DNA of 64,000 bases. Origin: Roseobacter fucihabitans (GTDB lineage: Bacteria > Pseudomonadota > Alphaproteobacteria > Rhodobacterales > Rhodobacteraceae). The position numbers and the translations under genes were made by a program. The stretch is taken from the NCBI RefSeq assembly GCF_014337925.2, contig NZ_CP143423.1, forward strand, positions 898,501 through 962,500, read 5' to 3'. Positions within the stretch are counted from its first letter, which is position 1. Each line of letters opens with the position of its first letter. Under the pieces are notes generated by a model. The model was not told the DNA's origin, did not search any database, and saw nothing but the letters and a program-made list of their open reading frames with translations. Below are positions 42,859-52,232 of this stretch, one piece after another.

Positions 42859-44262
42859 ATGAACGTTCAGGACGATCTGTCACAGGTTGATCTCATCATG
42901 GCGCGGGCGCGAAAAGCGCAGCTGGCCTATGAGAAAAACGGATCGCAATTGCGCTATGACCGCGCAGCACAAGCCGCTGCCTGGGCGCTCATGGAGCCTG
43001 CGCGCAACCGTCATCTGGCGGAACTGGCGGTGCAGACCACCGGCCTTGGCAATGTGGCCGATAAGATCACCAAGAACCACCGCAAGACGCTGGGTCTGAT
43101 GCGCGACATTTCGCAGGCGAAAACCTTCGGTGTCATCCGCGATGACGCGCAGAGCGGGATTATCGAAATCGCCCGCCCCATGGGTGTGATCGGAGCCGTG
43201 GTGCCCTCCACCAACCCGGCAGCTACGCCAGCCAATAACATCATCAATGCGCTCAAATGCGGCAATGCGATTGTGCTTTCGCCCTCGCCCAAGGGCGTGC
43301 CGGCCTGTGAAACGCTGATCGCATATATCCACGACGAATTTGACAAGATCGGCGAGGACCACGATCTGGTGCAGATGGTGCCCGGTGCGGGCAGTAAAGA
43401 AAAGACCCAACGCTTGCTGGAGATCAGCGATCTGATCGTCGTGACCGGCTCGCAAAATAACGTCAAACGCGCCTATACCTCCGGCACCCCGGCGCTGGCC
43501 GTGGGGGCGGGTAATGTCACCGTGATTGTGGATGAGACCTGCGATCTTGCGGCGGCGGCGCAGAAGATCACCGCCTCCAAGACCTTTGATAATGCCACCT
43601 CCTGCTCGTCAGAAAATGCGCTGGTTGTGGTGGATGCGATCTATGACGCTTTCGTTTTGGCGCTGGAAAAGGTGGGCGGGGCTTTGATCAAGGATGAGGC
43701 CGCCATTGTCGCCAAATTATGGCCTGATGGGCATCTCAACCGCTCCGTCATCGCGCAGGACGCCGATAAGATGATCGCGGCCCTTGGCCTTGAAGGACAA
43801 GTCCCGCCGGACACTGAATTCATTGCCGTTGAGACCAGCGGCATCGGTCCCGATCATCCGCTGTCGGGTGAAAAGCTATCGCGTGTCGCGGCGCTCTACC
43901 GGGCGCGGGATTTTGATCATGCGGTGCAGATCACCGATCAGATTCTGGCGCATCAGGGGGCGGGTCATTCCGTAGGCTTGCACTCGGCGCATGCGGACCG
44001 CGCGTTGCACCTTGGCACCGCCCTGCCGACCTGCCGCGTGATCGTCAACCAGGCGCATTGCTTTGCGACCGGCGGTGCGTTTAACAACGGCATGCCGTTT
44101 TCGCTTTCTATGGGCTGCGGGACATGGGGCGGCAATTCCATCGATGATAACGTCCACTGGAAACACTTCCTGCAAACCACCAAGATCATTCGTGAAATCC
44201 CGCCTCGCGAGCCAAAGCCCGAGGATATTTTCGCAGACTACTGGAAGGTCGCCGGGCAATGA
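42859..44262 (+). CDS. sauS: Sulfoacetaldehyde dehydrogenase (acylating), SauS-like
   Basis: A 467-residue CoA-acylating aldehyde dehydrogenase. The start at 42859 follows GAAGGA; the earlier Met overlaps the hairpin. Motifs: GVIGAVVPSTNPAATPANN (cofactor site), FDNATSCSSENALV with the catalytic Cys (about residue 250), and NNGMPFSLSMGCGTWGGNS, which I associate with SauS rather than acetaldehyde or ethanolamine dehydrogenases. In Cupriavidus SauS reduces sulfoacetyl-CoA to sulfoacetaldehyde. The adjoining CoA ligase (ATGA overlap) supports that step here; other short acyl-CoAs are not excluded. Confidence 0.78.
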   Translation: MNVQDDLSQVDLIMARARKAQLAYEKNGSQLRYDRAAQAAAWALMEPARNRHLAELAVQTTGLGNVADKITKNHRKTLGLMRDISQAKTFGVIRDDAQSGIIEIARPMGVIGAVVPSTNPAATPANNIINALKCGNAIVLSPSPKGVPACETLIAYIHDEFDKIGEDHDLVQMVPGAGSKEKTQRLLEISDLIVVTGSQNNVKRAYTSGTPALAVGAGNVTVIVDETCDLAAAAQKITASKTFDNATSCSSENALVVVDAIYDAFVLALEKVGGALIKDEAAIVAKLWPDGHLNRSVIAQDADKMIAALGLEGQVPPDTEFIAVETSGIGPDHPLSGEKLSRVAALYRARDFDHAVQITDQILAHQGAGHSVGLHSAHADRALHLGTALPTCRVIVNQAHCFATGGAFNNGMPFSLSMGCGTWGGNSIDDNVHWKHFLQTTKIIREIPPREPKPEDIFADYWKVAGQ

Positions 44263-45746
44263 AATTACGGCGTGATGCGTCCCCCGCCGGAACGGTGCGG
44301 GACTGGATTGATGCGCGCGCGGCGCAACGCGGTACGGCCTATGTTTTTGCCGATGGTGCCGCGCCGCTGGATTGGGCGCAGCTACAGCACGAGGCCCGCA
44401 GCGTCGCGATGGCGCTGACCGCGCAGGGGGCGCAGAAGGGCGAAAGCGTCGCGATTCTGCATCCCAATGGGCGGGCGGGCGTGCTTGCCGTGTTCGGAGC
44501 GCTTTACGGGGGCTTTCGCGCGACGCTGATCAATCTGGCAGCGGGTAAATCCGCGATTTCATATGCGCTGGAGCATTCGGAGGCGAAACTGGCGCTGGTC
44601 CATGACAGCGTGGCCGACCTGTTCGAGGCGACGCGCCCGCACACCCTGCGCCGGTTCGATCCCGCAGCGCAGCCCGCCCAAAACGATCTGCATGATCTGG
44701 GTGCGGATGACGCGGCGCTGCTCATGTATACCTCCGGTACCACCGGGCGGCCCAAGGGCGTCGTGCATACCCACGCCAGCCTGCTCGCGGGGGGCTGGAC
44801 CACGGCCATCGCGCATGAATTGACGCCGCAGGATCGCGCGCTTTGTGTCTTGCCGATGTGCCACATCAATGGGCTTTGTGTGACGATGATGGCCCCGCTG
44901 GTTTCGGGCGGATCGGTGGCGATGTGCGCCCGGTTTTCGGCTGGACAATTCTGGGACCAGGCGCGCGATTTCAAGGTCACCTGGTTTTCGGTCGTGCCCA
45001 CGATCATATCGCATCTGTTGCATGGGGATGGTACGCCGGACCCCGACACGCAGGGGCGCTTGCGCTTTGGTCGCTCGGCCTCCGCGCCGCTTGCCCCGGA
45101 TGTGCAACGCGCCTTTGAAAAGCGATTTGGCGTAGCGATTGTGGAAACCATGGGCTTGACGGAAACGGCGGCGCAGATCCTCTCCAACCCCTTGCCGCCG
45201 GGGGTGCGCAAGATCGGTTCGCCGGGCGTGGCATTTGGCAATGAGGTGGAAATCCTCAGCCGGGGGGGGCAGGTTTGCCCAGTGGGCACCGAGGGCGAAA
45301 TCGCTGTGCGCGGTCCCAATGTCATGGCGGGATACCTCAAGAACCCGGAGGCGACGCGCGAGAGTTTCGCTGGCGCGTGGCTCCTGACCGGTGATTTGGG
45401 GCGCAAGGACGTAGATGGGTATCTGTTTGTGACGGGGCGGCTCAAGGAGTTGATCATCAAGGGGGGTGAAAACATCGCCCCGCGTGAGATCGACGAGGCG
45501 CTTTATTCGCATGGTGACGTCGTTGAGGCGGCAGCTTTTGCGCGCCCCTGCAAGACCTACGGCGAGCGCATCGAGGCGGCGGTGCGCGTCAAGGAAGGGT
45601 CGGGGGTGACGGGGCAGATGCTCGTGGAAATCTGTATCGAGCGTCTGGGCGCGTTCAAATCACCCGAGCAGGTACATTTTCTTGCCGAATTGCCCAAAGG
45701 CGCCTCGGGCAAGATCCAACGCATGAAGCTGCCTGATCTGGTGTGA
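44259..45746 (+). CDS. sauT: AMP-forming acyl-CoA ligase, probable sulfoacetate-CoA ligase (SauT-like)
   Basis: A 495-residue ANL-superfamily enzyme. The P-loop LMYTSGTTGRPKGVVHTHAS is at about 154, the second signature around VETMGLTETAAQIL, the hinge GRLKELIIKGGENIAPREIDE, and the C-terminal catalytic Lys in GASGKIQRMKL. It is translationally coupled to the SauS-like gene. In characterised sulfoacetate degraders SauT activates sulfoacetate to sulfoacetyl-CoA before SauS. Specificity cannot be read from sequence; the assignment rests on the operon. Confidence 0.75.
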   Translation: MKLRRDASPAGTVRDWIDARAAQRGTAYVFADGAAPLDWAQLQHEARSVAMALTAQGAQKGESVAILHPNGRAGVLAVFGALYGGFRATLINLAAGKSAISYALEHSEAKLALVHDSVADLFEATRPHTLRRFDPAAQPAQNDLHDLGADDAALLMYTSGTTGRPKGVVHTHASLLAGGWTTAIAHELTPQDRALCVLPMCHINGLCVTMMAPLVSGGSVAMCARFSAGQFWDQARDFKVTWFSVVPTIISHLLHGDGTPDPDTQGRLRFGRSASAPLAPDVQRAFEKRFGVAIVETMGLTETAAQILSNPLPPGVRKIGSPGVAFGNEVEILSRGGQVCPVGTEGEIAVRGPNVMAGYLKNPEATRESFAGAWLLTGDLGRKDVDGYLFVTGRLKELIIKGGENIAPREIDEALYSHGDVVEAAAFARPCKTYGERIEAAVRVKEGSGVTGQMLVEICIERLGAFKSPEQVHFLAELPKGASGKIQRMKLPDLV

Positions 45747-45794
45747 CGCAGGTCGCGATTGTGTGCCAGCGTGGGCCGTGGCAGATATGCGGGC

Positions 45795-46412
45795 ATGACA
45801 CCGATCCTCTATTCCTTTCGTCGCTGTCCCTACGCGATGCGGGCGCGGCTTGCTTTGGCGGCGAGCGACACGGAAGTGGAATTGCGCGAAATCCTGTTAC
45901 GTGACAAACCTGCCGCTTTCTTGGAGGTGTCGCAAAGCGCTACGGTGCCCTGTCTGGTCACGCAGGATGGCGTGATTGACGAAAGCCTCGACATCATGAT
46001 CTGGGCCTTGCGCCGGCATGATCCCGATGGGTGGTTGACAATGCCAGAGGCGGGCTTCGATCTGATCCGCGAGGCGGATGGGCCGTTTAAACAGGCGCTG
46101 GACCGGAGCAAATATGCCACGAGGTTTCCGCAGGATGATCCGTTGGCCGCGCGTGGGCGCGCCAGTGATTTTATGAAGACGTTGGACGCGCAGATTGGGG
46201 AGTGGCTTTTTGAGGGGCCATCACTGGCGGACTATGCGATCCTGCCGTTCGTGCGCCAATTCGCCTTCATTGACAAAGCCTGGTTTGATGCGCAGGACTG
46301 GCCCGCTTTGCAACGATGGCTGGACCGGTTTCTCGACTCTGAGCGCTTTGCCGCGATCATGGTGAAATATCCAACATGGGAGGCGGGCGCGTCCGGCGTC
46401 CGTTTTCCGTGA
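45795..46412 (+). CDS. Glutathione S-transferase
   Basis: A 205-residue GST: an N-terminal thioredoxin-like domain (PILYSFRRCPYAMRARLAL, with Arg-Arg-Cys-Pro-Tyr in place of a classic CPFC) and an all-helical C-terminal domain (FLEGPSLADYAILPFVRQF-like segment near 150). The ATG at 45795 replaces an upstream in-frame codon in the intergenic region. It may be the distal gene of the preceding operon, 48 bp after it, but no sulfonate role is implied. It is convergent with the hydrolase gene. Confidence 0.88.
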   Translation: MTPILYSFRRCPYAMRARLALAASDTEVELREILLRDKPAAFLEVSQSATVPCLVTQDGVIDESLDIMIWALRRHDPDGWLTMPEAGFDLIREADGPFKQALDRSKYATRFPQDDPLAARGRASDFMKTLDAQIGEWLFEGPSLADYAILPFVRQFAFIDKAWFDAQDWPALQRWLDRFLDSERFAAIMVKYPTWEAGASGVRFP

Positions 46413-46418
46413 TTTTCC

Positions 46419-47144
46419 TTAACGCCTGGTCAGATAATCCAGCACGATCTGATTAAAAAGAAACGGTTTTTCTAGATGCACCGCATGGGCGCAATTGGGC
46501 AGAACGGCAAGCTGCGCGTCCGGGATACTAGCCCAGAGCCGTTCGATTTGTGACCAGGGGTAGGTGCGATCACCGTCCCCCCACAGAACGAGGGTTTGCG
46601 CCTGTATCGCGGCGAGGTGATCCGCGCCGGACCAGCTTTGCATGGCGTCAAGCCCTCCGGTGAAGGCTTCTGGTGCAGTCTGCTGCGCGATGGTGGCGCA
46701 GGCCTCGTATTCCGTCGCCGCTGACCCGTTCAAAAACCACGTGGCGGCAATGCGGCGCGCGGTCTTTGGGATCCCGTCGTCAAGCCCGCGCTGCTTGCTT
46801 TCTTCGATGGTCTCGAACCGCCCCGGCAAGACGCCGATTGCGCCGGTGCTATAAAGGATCAGGCGGTCTATGCGGTCTGGCACATGATGGGCCATTTGCT
46901 GCACGATCATGCCGCCCATGGAATGTCCTATCAGGTCGAATTGACCGACGCCCTGTGCGTCCAGATGGGCGATGACCCAATCGGCCATATCGGGAATGCT
47001 GCTCAGCGCAGGGGCATCGTTATTGCGCCCAAACCCCGGCAGATCGACGGCAATGACGTTGCTGTGCTGCTCGAAGGCTTTGCGTTGCAACTCCCACTGC
47101 GCACTCCCACCCATGAAGCCATGGACCAGAACGAGCGGGTTCAT
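46419..47144 (-). CDS. Alpha/beta-hydrolase
   Basis: A 241-residue alpha/beta-hydrolase with oxyanion-hole LVHGFMGGSAQWELQ, nucleophile elbow LIGHSMGGMI (Ser near 93), acid LVLWGDGDRTYPW and catalytic His in LPNCAHAVHLEKP. No signal peptide. Its start overlaps the ABC permease stop by four bases, so it belongs to the same transcript as the betaine-type transporter. Its substrate is unknown, possibly an ester of a quaternary amine delivered by that transporter, an inference only. Confidence 0.88.
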   Translation of the reverse strand: MNPLVLVHGFMGGSAQWELQRKAFEQHSNVIAVDLPGFGRNNDAPALSSIPDMADWVIAHLDAQGVGQFDLIGHSMGGMIVQQMAHHVPDRIDRLILYSTGAIGVLPGRFETIEESKQRGLDDGIPKTARRIAATWFLNGSAATEYEACATIAQQTAPEAFTGGLDAMQSWSGADHLAAIQAQTLVLWGDGDRTYPWSQIERLWASIPDAQLAVLPNCAHAVHLEKPFLFNQIVLDYLTRR

Positions 47145-48682
47145 TTGCGCTGACCCTGTACGATGCGATCCAGGATCATCGCGCAGAAGAGGATCGCGAA
47201 ACCGGCCAGGATGCCCTGACCGACGTTGGCGTATTGCAACGCCTCAAGCACGTCTTCGCCCAGACCCTTGGCCCCGATCAGCGAGGCGACAACCACCATG
47301 GCGAGTGAGAGCATGATCGTCTGGTTGATCCCGGCGCGGATTGAGGGGCTGGCCAGCGGCAGATCAACCCGCGTGAGCAGATACCATTTGCTGGCCCCGA
47401 AGGAGACCGCCGCCTCGCGCACGCTTTCGGGCACGCCGCGCAGGCCAAGCACCGTGAGGCGCACCACAGGCGTGCCGCCAAAGATCATCGTGGTGACAAC
47501 AGCGGCGGGTTTGCCGGTACCGAAAAACGCAATCACCGGGATCATGAACACAAAGGCGGGCATGGTCTGCATGAAATCCATGATCGGCTGGATGAAGGAA
47601 TAAAACCGCGGACGGCGCGCGCAGAACATGCCCAGCGGGATGCCGATCAGGATCGACAGGCAGGCCGCCGTGCCAAGCAATGCCAGCGTCGTCATGGCCT
47701 TTTCCCAAAAGCCCAGAAGCCCCATGTAGGACAGGAATGCCCCCGACCAGATGGCCATGCGGATGCCCGCCGTTAGCCATGTCAGCAGGATGATCAGGCT
47801 GGCAATCACGATCCACGGGGTGCTGACGAAAACCAGTTCCAGCGCGTCGAGGATCATGCGGATCCCATAGGTGATGAGGTCAAAGAGCGCATCGCCATTG
47901 GCCACCGCATAAGCAAAGAAGGATTCCACCCAAGCGATGCTGTTGAGGCGGTATTCGGGGTTGGTCGGGAAGTCGGTCAGCAGCGCAAACCGCCCCGGCA
48001 GCGCGTAGTGCAGCGTTGCGGCCAGCACGATCAGCACCATAAAGATCGCGCTAAAGACGATCTGTGGCACCGGCAGGCCAGAGCGGATGGTGCGATCCGA
48101 AAGCCAGTCGGAGAACCGCGCCTCCAGCGCCCAATTGGCAACCGTCGCCTGCACCGCTTTGACGGCGATCAGAATGGCCAGCCCGGTCAGCGCGATCGAG
48201 ACGCCCTGTCCGGCCAGAATGTCGGCCTCTGCGCGGATGCCCCCGATGGCGGCCTCCAGCGAGTCCACAGTGCGTTGGTAAACGTCGATTTTATCCGACC
48301 CGGTTTCGATGGCGGCGGCAAGCTGTTGTTGTCTCAGCTCCAACGTCCCCTCGATGGAGGCGATGCGGTCGCGCGCATCTGCGGCCAGATCGCCGAACAA
48401 CCCGCGCGATATCTGCACAAAGGCAAGCGCTTCGATGATCAAAAACGGCAAGGCCCAGGACCACAGGCCGCGCGCACCAAACCAGATCGGCCCAAACAGC
48501 CCGGCCATGGCGTTGAAGGTCGCGGTGAAGCGCGCACTGGCCCCGATCTTGTCAAACTGCGCGATATAGTAGTCGGGGTGCGTGCGCACGAAGGTTTCGA
48601 TGTTCTTCTTGCGCTCGGCGGCATAGGCGCGCGCGCTCTCGCTATCGGTGGCTTCCAGCGGGTTTTGCGTGGCGTCATTCAT
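47141..48682 (-). CDS. Betaine/proline-type ABC permease with a DUF2628-like N-terminal extension
   Basis: A 513-residue permease, longer than ordinary ProW proteins. Residues of about 25-100 (AYAAERKKNIETFVRTHPDYYIAQFDKIG...FNAMAGLFGPIWFGARGLWSW) look like a DUF2628-type segment, followed by a coiled coil (about 105-150). The C-terminal 300 residues are a BPD_transp_1 permease (EAA motif EAAVSFGASKWYLLTRVDLPLASPSI). It couples to the ATPase by a four-base overlap. The extension is unusual for this class and may add a regulatory or sensing part. Confidence 0.88.
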   Translation of the reverse strand: MNDATQNPLEATDSESARAYAAERKKNIETFVRTHPDYYIAQFDKIGASARFTATFNAMAGLFGPIWFGARGLWSWALPFLIIEALAFVQISRGLFGDLAADARDRIASIEGTLELRQQQLAAAIETGSDKIDVYQRTVDSLEAAIGGIRAEADILAGQGVSIALTGLAILIAVKAVQATVANWALEARFSDWLSDRTIRSGLPVPQIVFSAIFMVLIVLAATLHYALPGRFALLTDFPTNPEYRLNSIAWVESFFAYAVANGDALFDLITYGIRMILDALELVFVSTPWIVIASLIILLTWLTAGIRMAIWSGAFLSYMGLLGFWEKAMTTLALLGTAACLSILIGIPLGMFCARRPRFYSFIQPIMDFMQTMPAFVFMIPVIAFFGTGKPAAVVTTMIFGGTPVVRLTVLGLRGVPESVREAAVSFGASKWYLLTRVDLPLASPSIRAGINQTIMLSLAMVVVASLIGAKGLGEDVLEALQYANVGQGILAGFAILFCAMILDRIVQGQRK

Positions 48683-49734
48683 GACATTTCCGTCCCTTCG
48701 ACAACTGTGCGCAGGATGTCGGCGCGTGAAATCACGCCGATGTCTTTGCCCTGATCCTCGACCAGGATCGGGCTTTCGTTATCAATCGCGAGGTTGATCA
48801 ATGTGCTCAGTGTTTCGCCTTCATTCACCCGCGGGGCATCCGCCGCAATGGGTCCACGCTTTTTGATGAACTCCTGAATGTCCTGCATGACCGCATGGGC
48901 GCGCACCACCTTGAGGCGCGAAATCCCGGCCACGAATTCGGCCACGTAATCATCAGCGGGGTGCATCACGATTTGCTCGGCGGTGCCGGTCTGGACCAGC
49001 TTGCCGTCGCGCATGATGGCGATGCGATCCCCAATGCGCACGGCCTCATCCAGATCGTGGGTGATGAAAATCGTGGTCTTTTTCAGGATCTTGGACAGGC
49101 GGATAAACTCATCCTGTAACTGGCGGCGGATCAGCGGATCGAGCGCACTAAACGGTTCATCCATCAGCAACACATCCGGGTTGGCCGCCAGGGCGCGCGC
49201 GAGCCCCACACGTTGTTGCATACCGCCTGAGAGTTCATGGGCGAATTTCGCGCCCCAGGCCCCGAGCTCGACGATATCCAGGATCGCAGCGGCCTGGCGC
49301 ATCCGTTCGTTCTTGCTGATCTGACGGATTTCCAGCGGCATCGCGACGTTGTCGAGCACCGAGCGGTGCGGCATCAGCGCAAAGTTCTGAAACACCATGC
49401 CGATCTTGCGGTTGCGAAAGGTCTGCAACTCCTTCGGGCTAAGGCCCATCACATCGACGCCCTCGATCTCGATCTTGCCTGCAGTGGGTTCCAGTAACCG
49501 GTTGAAATGGCGCACCAGCGTGGATTTGCCACTGCCTGACAGCCCCATGATGCAGAAGATTTCACCGCGATTGACCGACAGGCTCACATCGGCCACGCCG
49601 ACGACAGCGTTGTGCTGGGCAAGCACCTCTGCCTTGCTCAGCCCCTCTTCGTGAATGGCGCGCAGGGCGGCTTCGGGATCGGCCCCAAAAATCTTCCAGA
49701 CGTTTGAAATTTCGATAACGGTGTCATCGCTCAT
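48679..49734 (-). CDS. Betaine/proline-type ABC transporter ATP-binding protein
   Basis: A 351-residue ATPase with Walker A GLSGSGKST, Q-loop FQNFALMPH, signature LSGGMQQRVGLARAL and Walker B LLMDEPFSALDP. It is followed by C-terminal CBS-like repeats (about 255-350) known in OpuA/ProV to sense ionic strength or cyclic-di-AMP. The start at 49734 is 35 bp from an intercistronic hairpin that separates it from the binding-protein gene. It energises glycine-betaine-type uptake. Confidence 0.93.
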   Translation of the reverse strand: MSDDTVIEISNVWKIFGADPEAALRAIHEEGLSKAEVLAQHNAVVGVADVSLSVNRGEIFCIMGLSGSGKSTLVRHFNRLLEPTAGKIEIEGVDVMGLSPKELQTFRNRKIGMVFQNFALMPHRSVLDNVAMPLEIRQISKNERMRQAAAILDIVELGAWGAKFAHELSGGMQQRVGLARALAANPDVLLMDEPFSALDPLIRRQLQDEFIRLSKILKKTTIFITHDLDEAVRIGDRIAIMRDGKLVQTGTAEQIVMHPADDYVAEFVAGISRLKVVRAHAVMQDIQEFIKKRGPIAADAPRVNEGETLSTLINLAIDNESPILVEDQGKDIGVISRADILRTVVEGTEMS

Positions 49735-49769
49735 GACGGTCCATCCCTTGGCATATCGCTTGTGGGGAA

Positions 49770-49795
49770 CGGCCGGGCGTTGTTGCGCCCGGCCG
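49770..49795 (-). terminator. Intercistronic hairpin between binding-protein and ATPase genes
   Basis: CGGCCGGGCG (49770-49779) and CGCCCGGCCG (49786-49795) form a perfect 10-bp stem with a 6-nt loop. There is no clean T-run on the minus strand, so it may stabilise the upstream mRNA or cause partial termination, favouring the binding protein. Confidence 0.6.
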
Positions 49796-49809
49796 TTAAA
49801 TGAGTTCGA

Positions 49810-50775
49810 TCAGAGACCCAACCAACCGTCAACGCGCTCAGGGTTCGCTTCGACCCATTCGCGAGCAACCTCGGCCGGGTCACGACCATTGCCGCTGATC
49901 TCAAAGGCAAAGTTGCTGACGTCATCGGCTGTCAGGGAAAAGCGCTCAAAGAACTCGGCAATGGCCGGTGAGCGGTCTGCCAAAGAGTTGGACCATGCAA
50001 TTTGTACTTCTTTCAAAGCGTCCTTGGTGGCGACATTGGATTTTTCGTACCAATCCGGGTCATCGGAGGGTTGGACCATGACATATTTTGCTTCATCAAA
50101 CGTGGGTTCGCTCAGCATTTCAACGTCGAACTGATACCAGATCGCATGCGGTTTATAGCAATAGAACGCATAGCCTTCGCCCTTGGCGATGGAATCCTTG
50201 ACCCGCGCCGTTTTCACGCTTTCTTCAGCGCGCACCGGCTCGACGAAATCGAGCAAACCATAATCGCGCACCTTGACCTCATTGACGTTGGCCGAGGCCC
50301 AACCGGGTGCGCCGATCCACATCTCGCCTTTGCCATTGCCATCGCTGTCCATCAAAGCCGCTACGTCCGGGCGCCCCAGATCGGCGATGTCGGTAATGCT
50401 GTTGGCTTTGGCGAAATCCTGGCTGACGCAGAAGCCCTGATTGCCTTGATAGGGGTTGGAGGAGAGCGTCACAGTGCCCGCACCGTCCACGTATTTCTGG
50501 GTAAAGCTCTGCTGGTTCGGTAACCAGACATCGGGGTGCACATCAATGTCGCCCTTGCCCTGATCCATCGCCTGAAAGATCGTGGCGTTATTGCCGGGCA
50601 CCATCTCCGCGGTGCCGCCGATGCGCATCTCAACCACCGCCGCAAGCAGATGCGCGATGGCCTGTGCGCCCGTCCAGGACGGCACGCCGATTTTGACCTC
50701 CTCAGAGGCGAAGGCGGGCGCGCTCAGCAGGGCAAGCGCGGTGGTTGCGGATAGAAGGGTCTTTTTCAATGACAT
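49810..50775 (-). CDS. Periplasmic betaine/choline-type binding protein (ProX/OpuAC family)
   Basis: A 321-residue protein with an N-terminal signal peptide (about 1-23, cleaved after AFA-S). The OpuAC domain follows, with EEVKIGVPSWTGAQAIAHLL, AMDQGKGDIDVHPDVWLPN and FYCYKPHAIWYQFD, whose aromatic residues could form the quaternary-amine cage. It is first in the binding protein-ATPase-permease-hydrolase operon. The exact ligand (betaine, choline, carnitine or DMSP) is not decided by sequence. Confidence 0.9.
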   Translation of the reverse strand: MSLKKTLLSATTALALLSAPAFASEEVKIGVPSWTGAQAIAHLLAAVVEMRIGGTAEMVPGNNATIFQAMDQGKGDIDVHPDVWLPNQQSFTQKYVDGAGTVTLSSNPYQGNQGFCVSQDFAKANSITDIADLGRPDVAALMDSDGNGKGEMWIGAPGWASANVNEVKVRDYGLLDFVEPVRAEESVKTARVKDSIAKGEGYAFYCYKPHAIWYQFDVEMLSEPTFDEAKYVMVQPSDDPDWYEKSNVATKDALKEVQIAWSNSLADRSPAIAEFFERFSLTADDVSNFAFEISGNGRDPAEVAREWVEANPERVDGWLGL

Positions 50776-51231
50776 GTTGTGTCTCCTTGTTGGTGATTTT
50801 TTATTTTTATGTTGTTTGATCGTGCAGATCGCCTTTCTCGCGATCGTCGAAAAGCGCCACGCACCCGCCGGGCTTTCGAGATAGGGCGGTTTTCATACCG
50901 GCGAAATCTCTCTGTCGGGTGATGTCCAACATGCTGCCAAGTGCCCTGCCAGAAGGGGCGCAATCAAACGAAATGCCCCTGCTGCGTACACGTGATTTCA
51001 CGGGCTGTTTCGTAACGTTGCCCGCCAGGCGGTTGACTGACCTGGTAGAATTTCTTTTGGTCGGCAACTGTTTGATCCGGATATCGCCAGAGGGCGTTTC
51101 CGATTTGGTCTCGATCACGGGCGTGGTCCTCCAGAAGCACGAGCCATAGCCTGCCATAGGGTCGTAAAGATAAATAGTGCTTTTTGGTTCGGCCAGTCAT
51201 ACATAAAGTATGCCTAAGCAGGAGAATTTGG
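50776..51231. other. Divergent intergenic region, no supported gene
   Basis: About 455 bp between the transporter operon and the LysR gene. Short frames exist but show no recognisable family. It must contain the promoters of both directions; an ACATAAAGTATGC near 51200 is a possible LysR half-site with weak support. Confidence 0.4.
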
Positions 51232-52125
51232 ATGGACTTGAAATGGCTGGATGATGTGTTGGTCTTGCTGGAGGAGGGTAATATGAGCCGCGCGGCAATG
51301 CGTCGCCACATCACTCAACCTGCCTTTTCGCGCCGCATCCGTAGCTTTGAGGGGTGGCTGGGCACGGATGTGTTGCAGCGGGGCGCAAATTCAGTGGAGA
51401 TCAGCCCGGCATTGCACGCGAATGAACCAGAATTGCGCGCTCTGATCGCCCGCATCCGGGATTTGCGCAGCAAGATTGCGCATTTCGATCCGGCCAGTTC
51501 AACGGTGTCCCTGGCCGCGCAACATGCGCCGGTGTTTTCGGTCTTTCCCGATATGGCCCTGCACGCACAACAAAAGTTCCCCGCGTTGAAATTCCGTCTG
51601 CGACCGGGAAACCTGCGCGATTGTGTGACGATGTTTCTGCGCGGGGATGCCAATATGTTGCTGTGTTACGAATCCGAAACTGTGGGTCCGATGCCCTTTG
51701 GCCCCCGCATCCGTCGCGCGATTTGGGGTGATGATTTTCTCGTCCCGGTGATCGGGGGCGCTTTGCGGTCTTCGCTGTGTGATGATGGGACCCTGCCGCG
51801 CAACACGCCCGCAATCATCTACCCGGAAAACAGCTATTTTGGGGAGGTGCTTAATGCCTCCGGACGCCCCTTTGCCACACGCGCCTTTTCGGAAAACCCT
51901 TTTTGTGAAACTGCTTTCTCAAGTGGCATAAAACAGTTGGTTCTGGCTGGGATGGGTGTGGGATGGCTGCCTCATTCGATGAGTTTCAGCGAAATCGAAA
52001 GTGGTGAATTGATTTCGCTGGCCCACCATCTGGGCGAAGAACAGTTGAAAATTGCGCTCTATGCGGATGTGCGTGACGCGGTCGCAATGTCGCTGCTGGA
52101 AGTATGGAGCGCGCGGGCGGTCTAA
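51232..52125 (+). CDS. LysR-family transcriptional regulator
   Basis: About 297 residues with N-terminal LysR HTH (LKWLDDVLVLLEEGNMSRAAMRRHITQPAFSRRIRSFEGWLG) and a type 2 periplasmic effector domain. The ATG at 51232 follows GGAGAA; an earlier in-frame start would add 16 unlikely residues. It is divergent from the betaine-type transporter operon 457 bp away, making that operon a candidate target. No ligand is identifiable. Confidence 0.9.
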   Translation: MDLKWLDDVLVLLEEGNMSRAAMRRHITQPAFSRRIRSFEGWLGTDVLQRGANSVEISPALHANEPELRALIARIRDLRSKIAHFDPASSTVSLAAQHAPVFSVFPDMALHAQQKFPALKFRLRPGNLRDCVTMFLRGDANMLLCYESETVGPMPFGPRIRRAIWGDDFLVPVIGGALRSSLCDDGTLPRNTPAIIYPENSYFGEVLNASGRPFATRAFSENPFCETAFSSGIKQLVLAGMGVGWLPHSMSFSEIESGELISLAHHLGEEQLKIALYADVRDAVAMSLLEVWSARAV

Positions 52126-52232
52126 AGAAACCGGATTTGACCAAATAAGGTGTTTGCCACCAGAAATCCGGGGCCTTCCAAGTAAAAACCGATGTAGGAT
52201 GCCTGAGGTCAAATTCGAACCGCTATAAGGGG

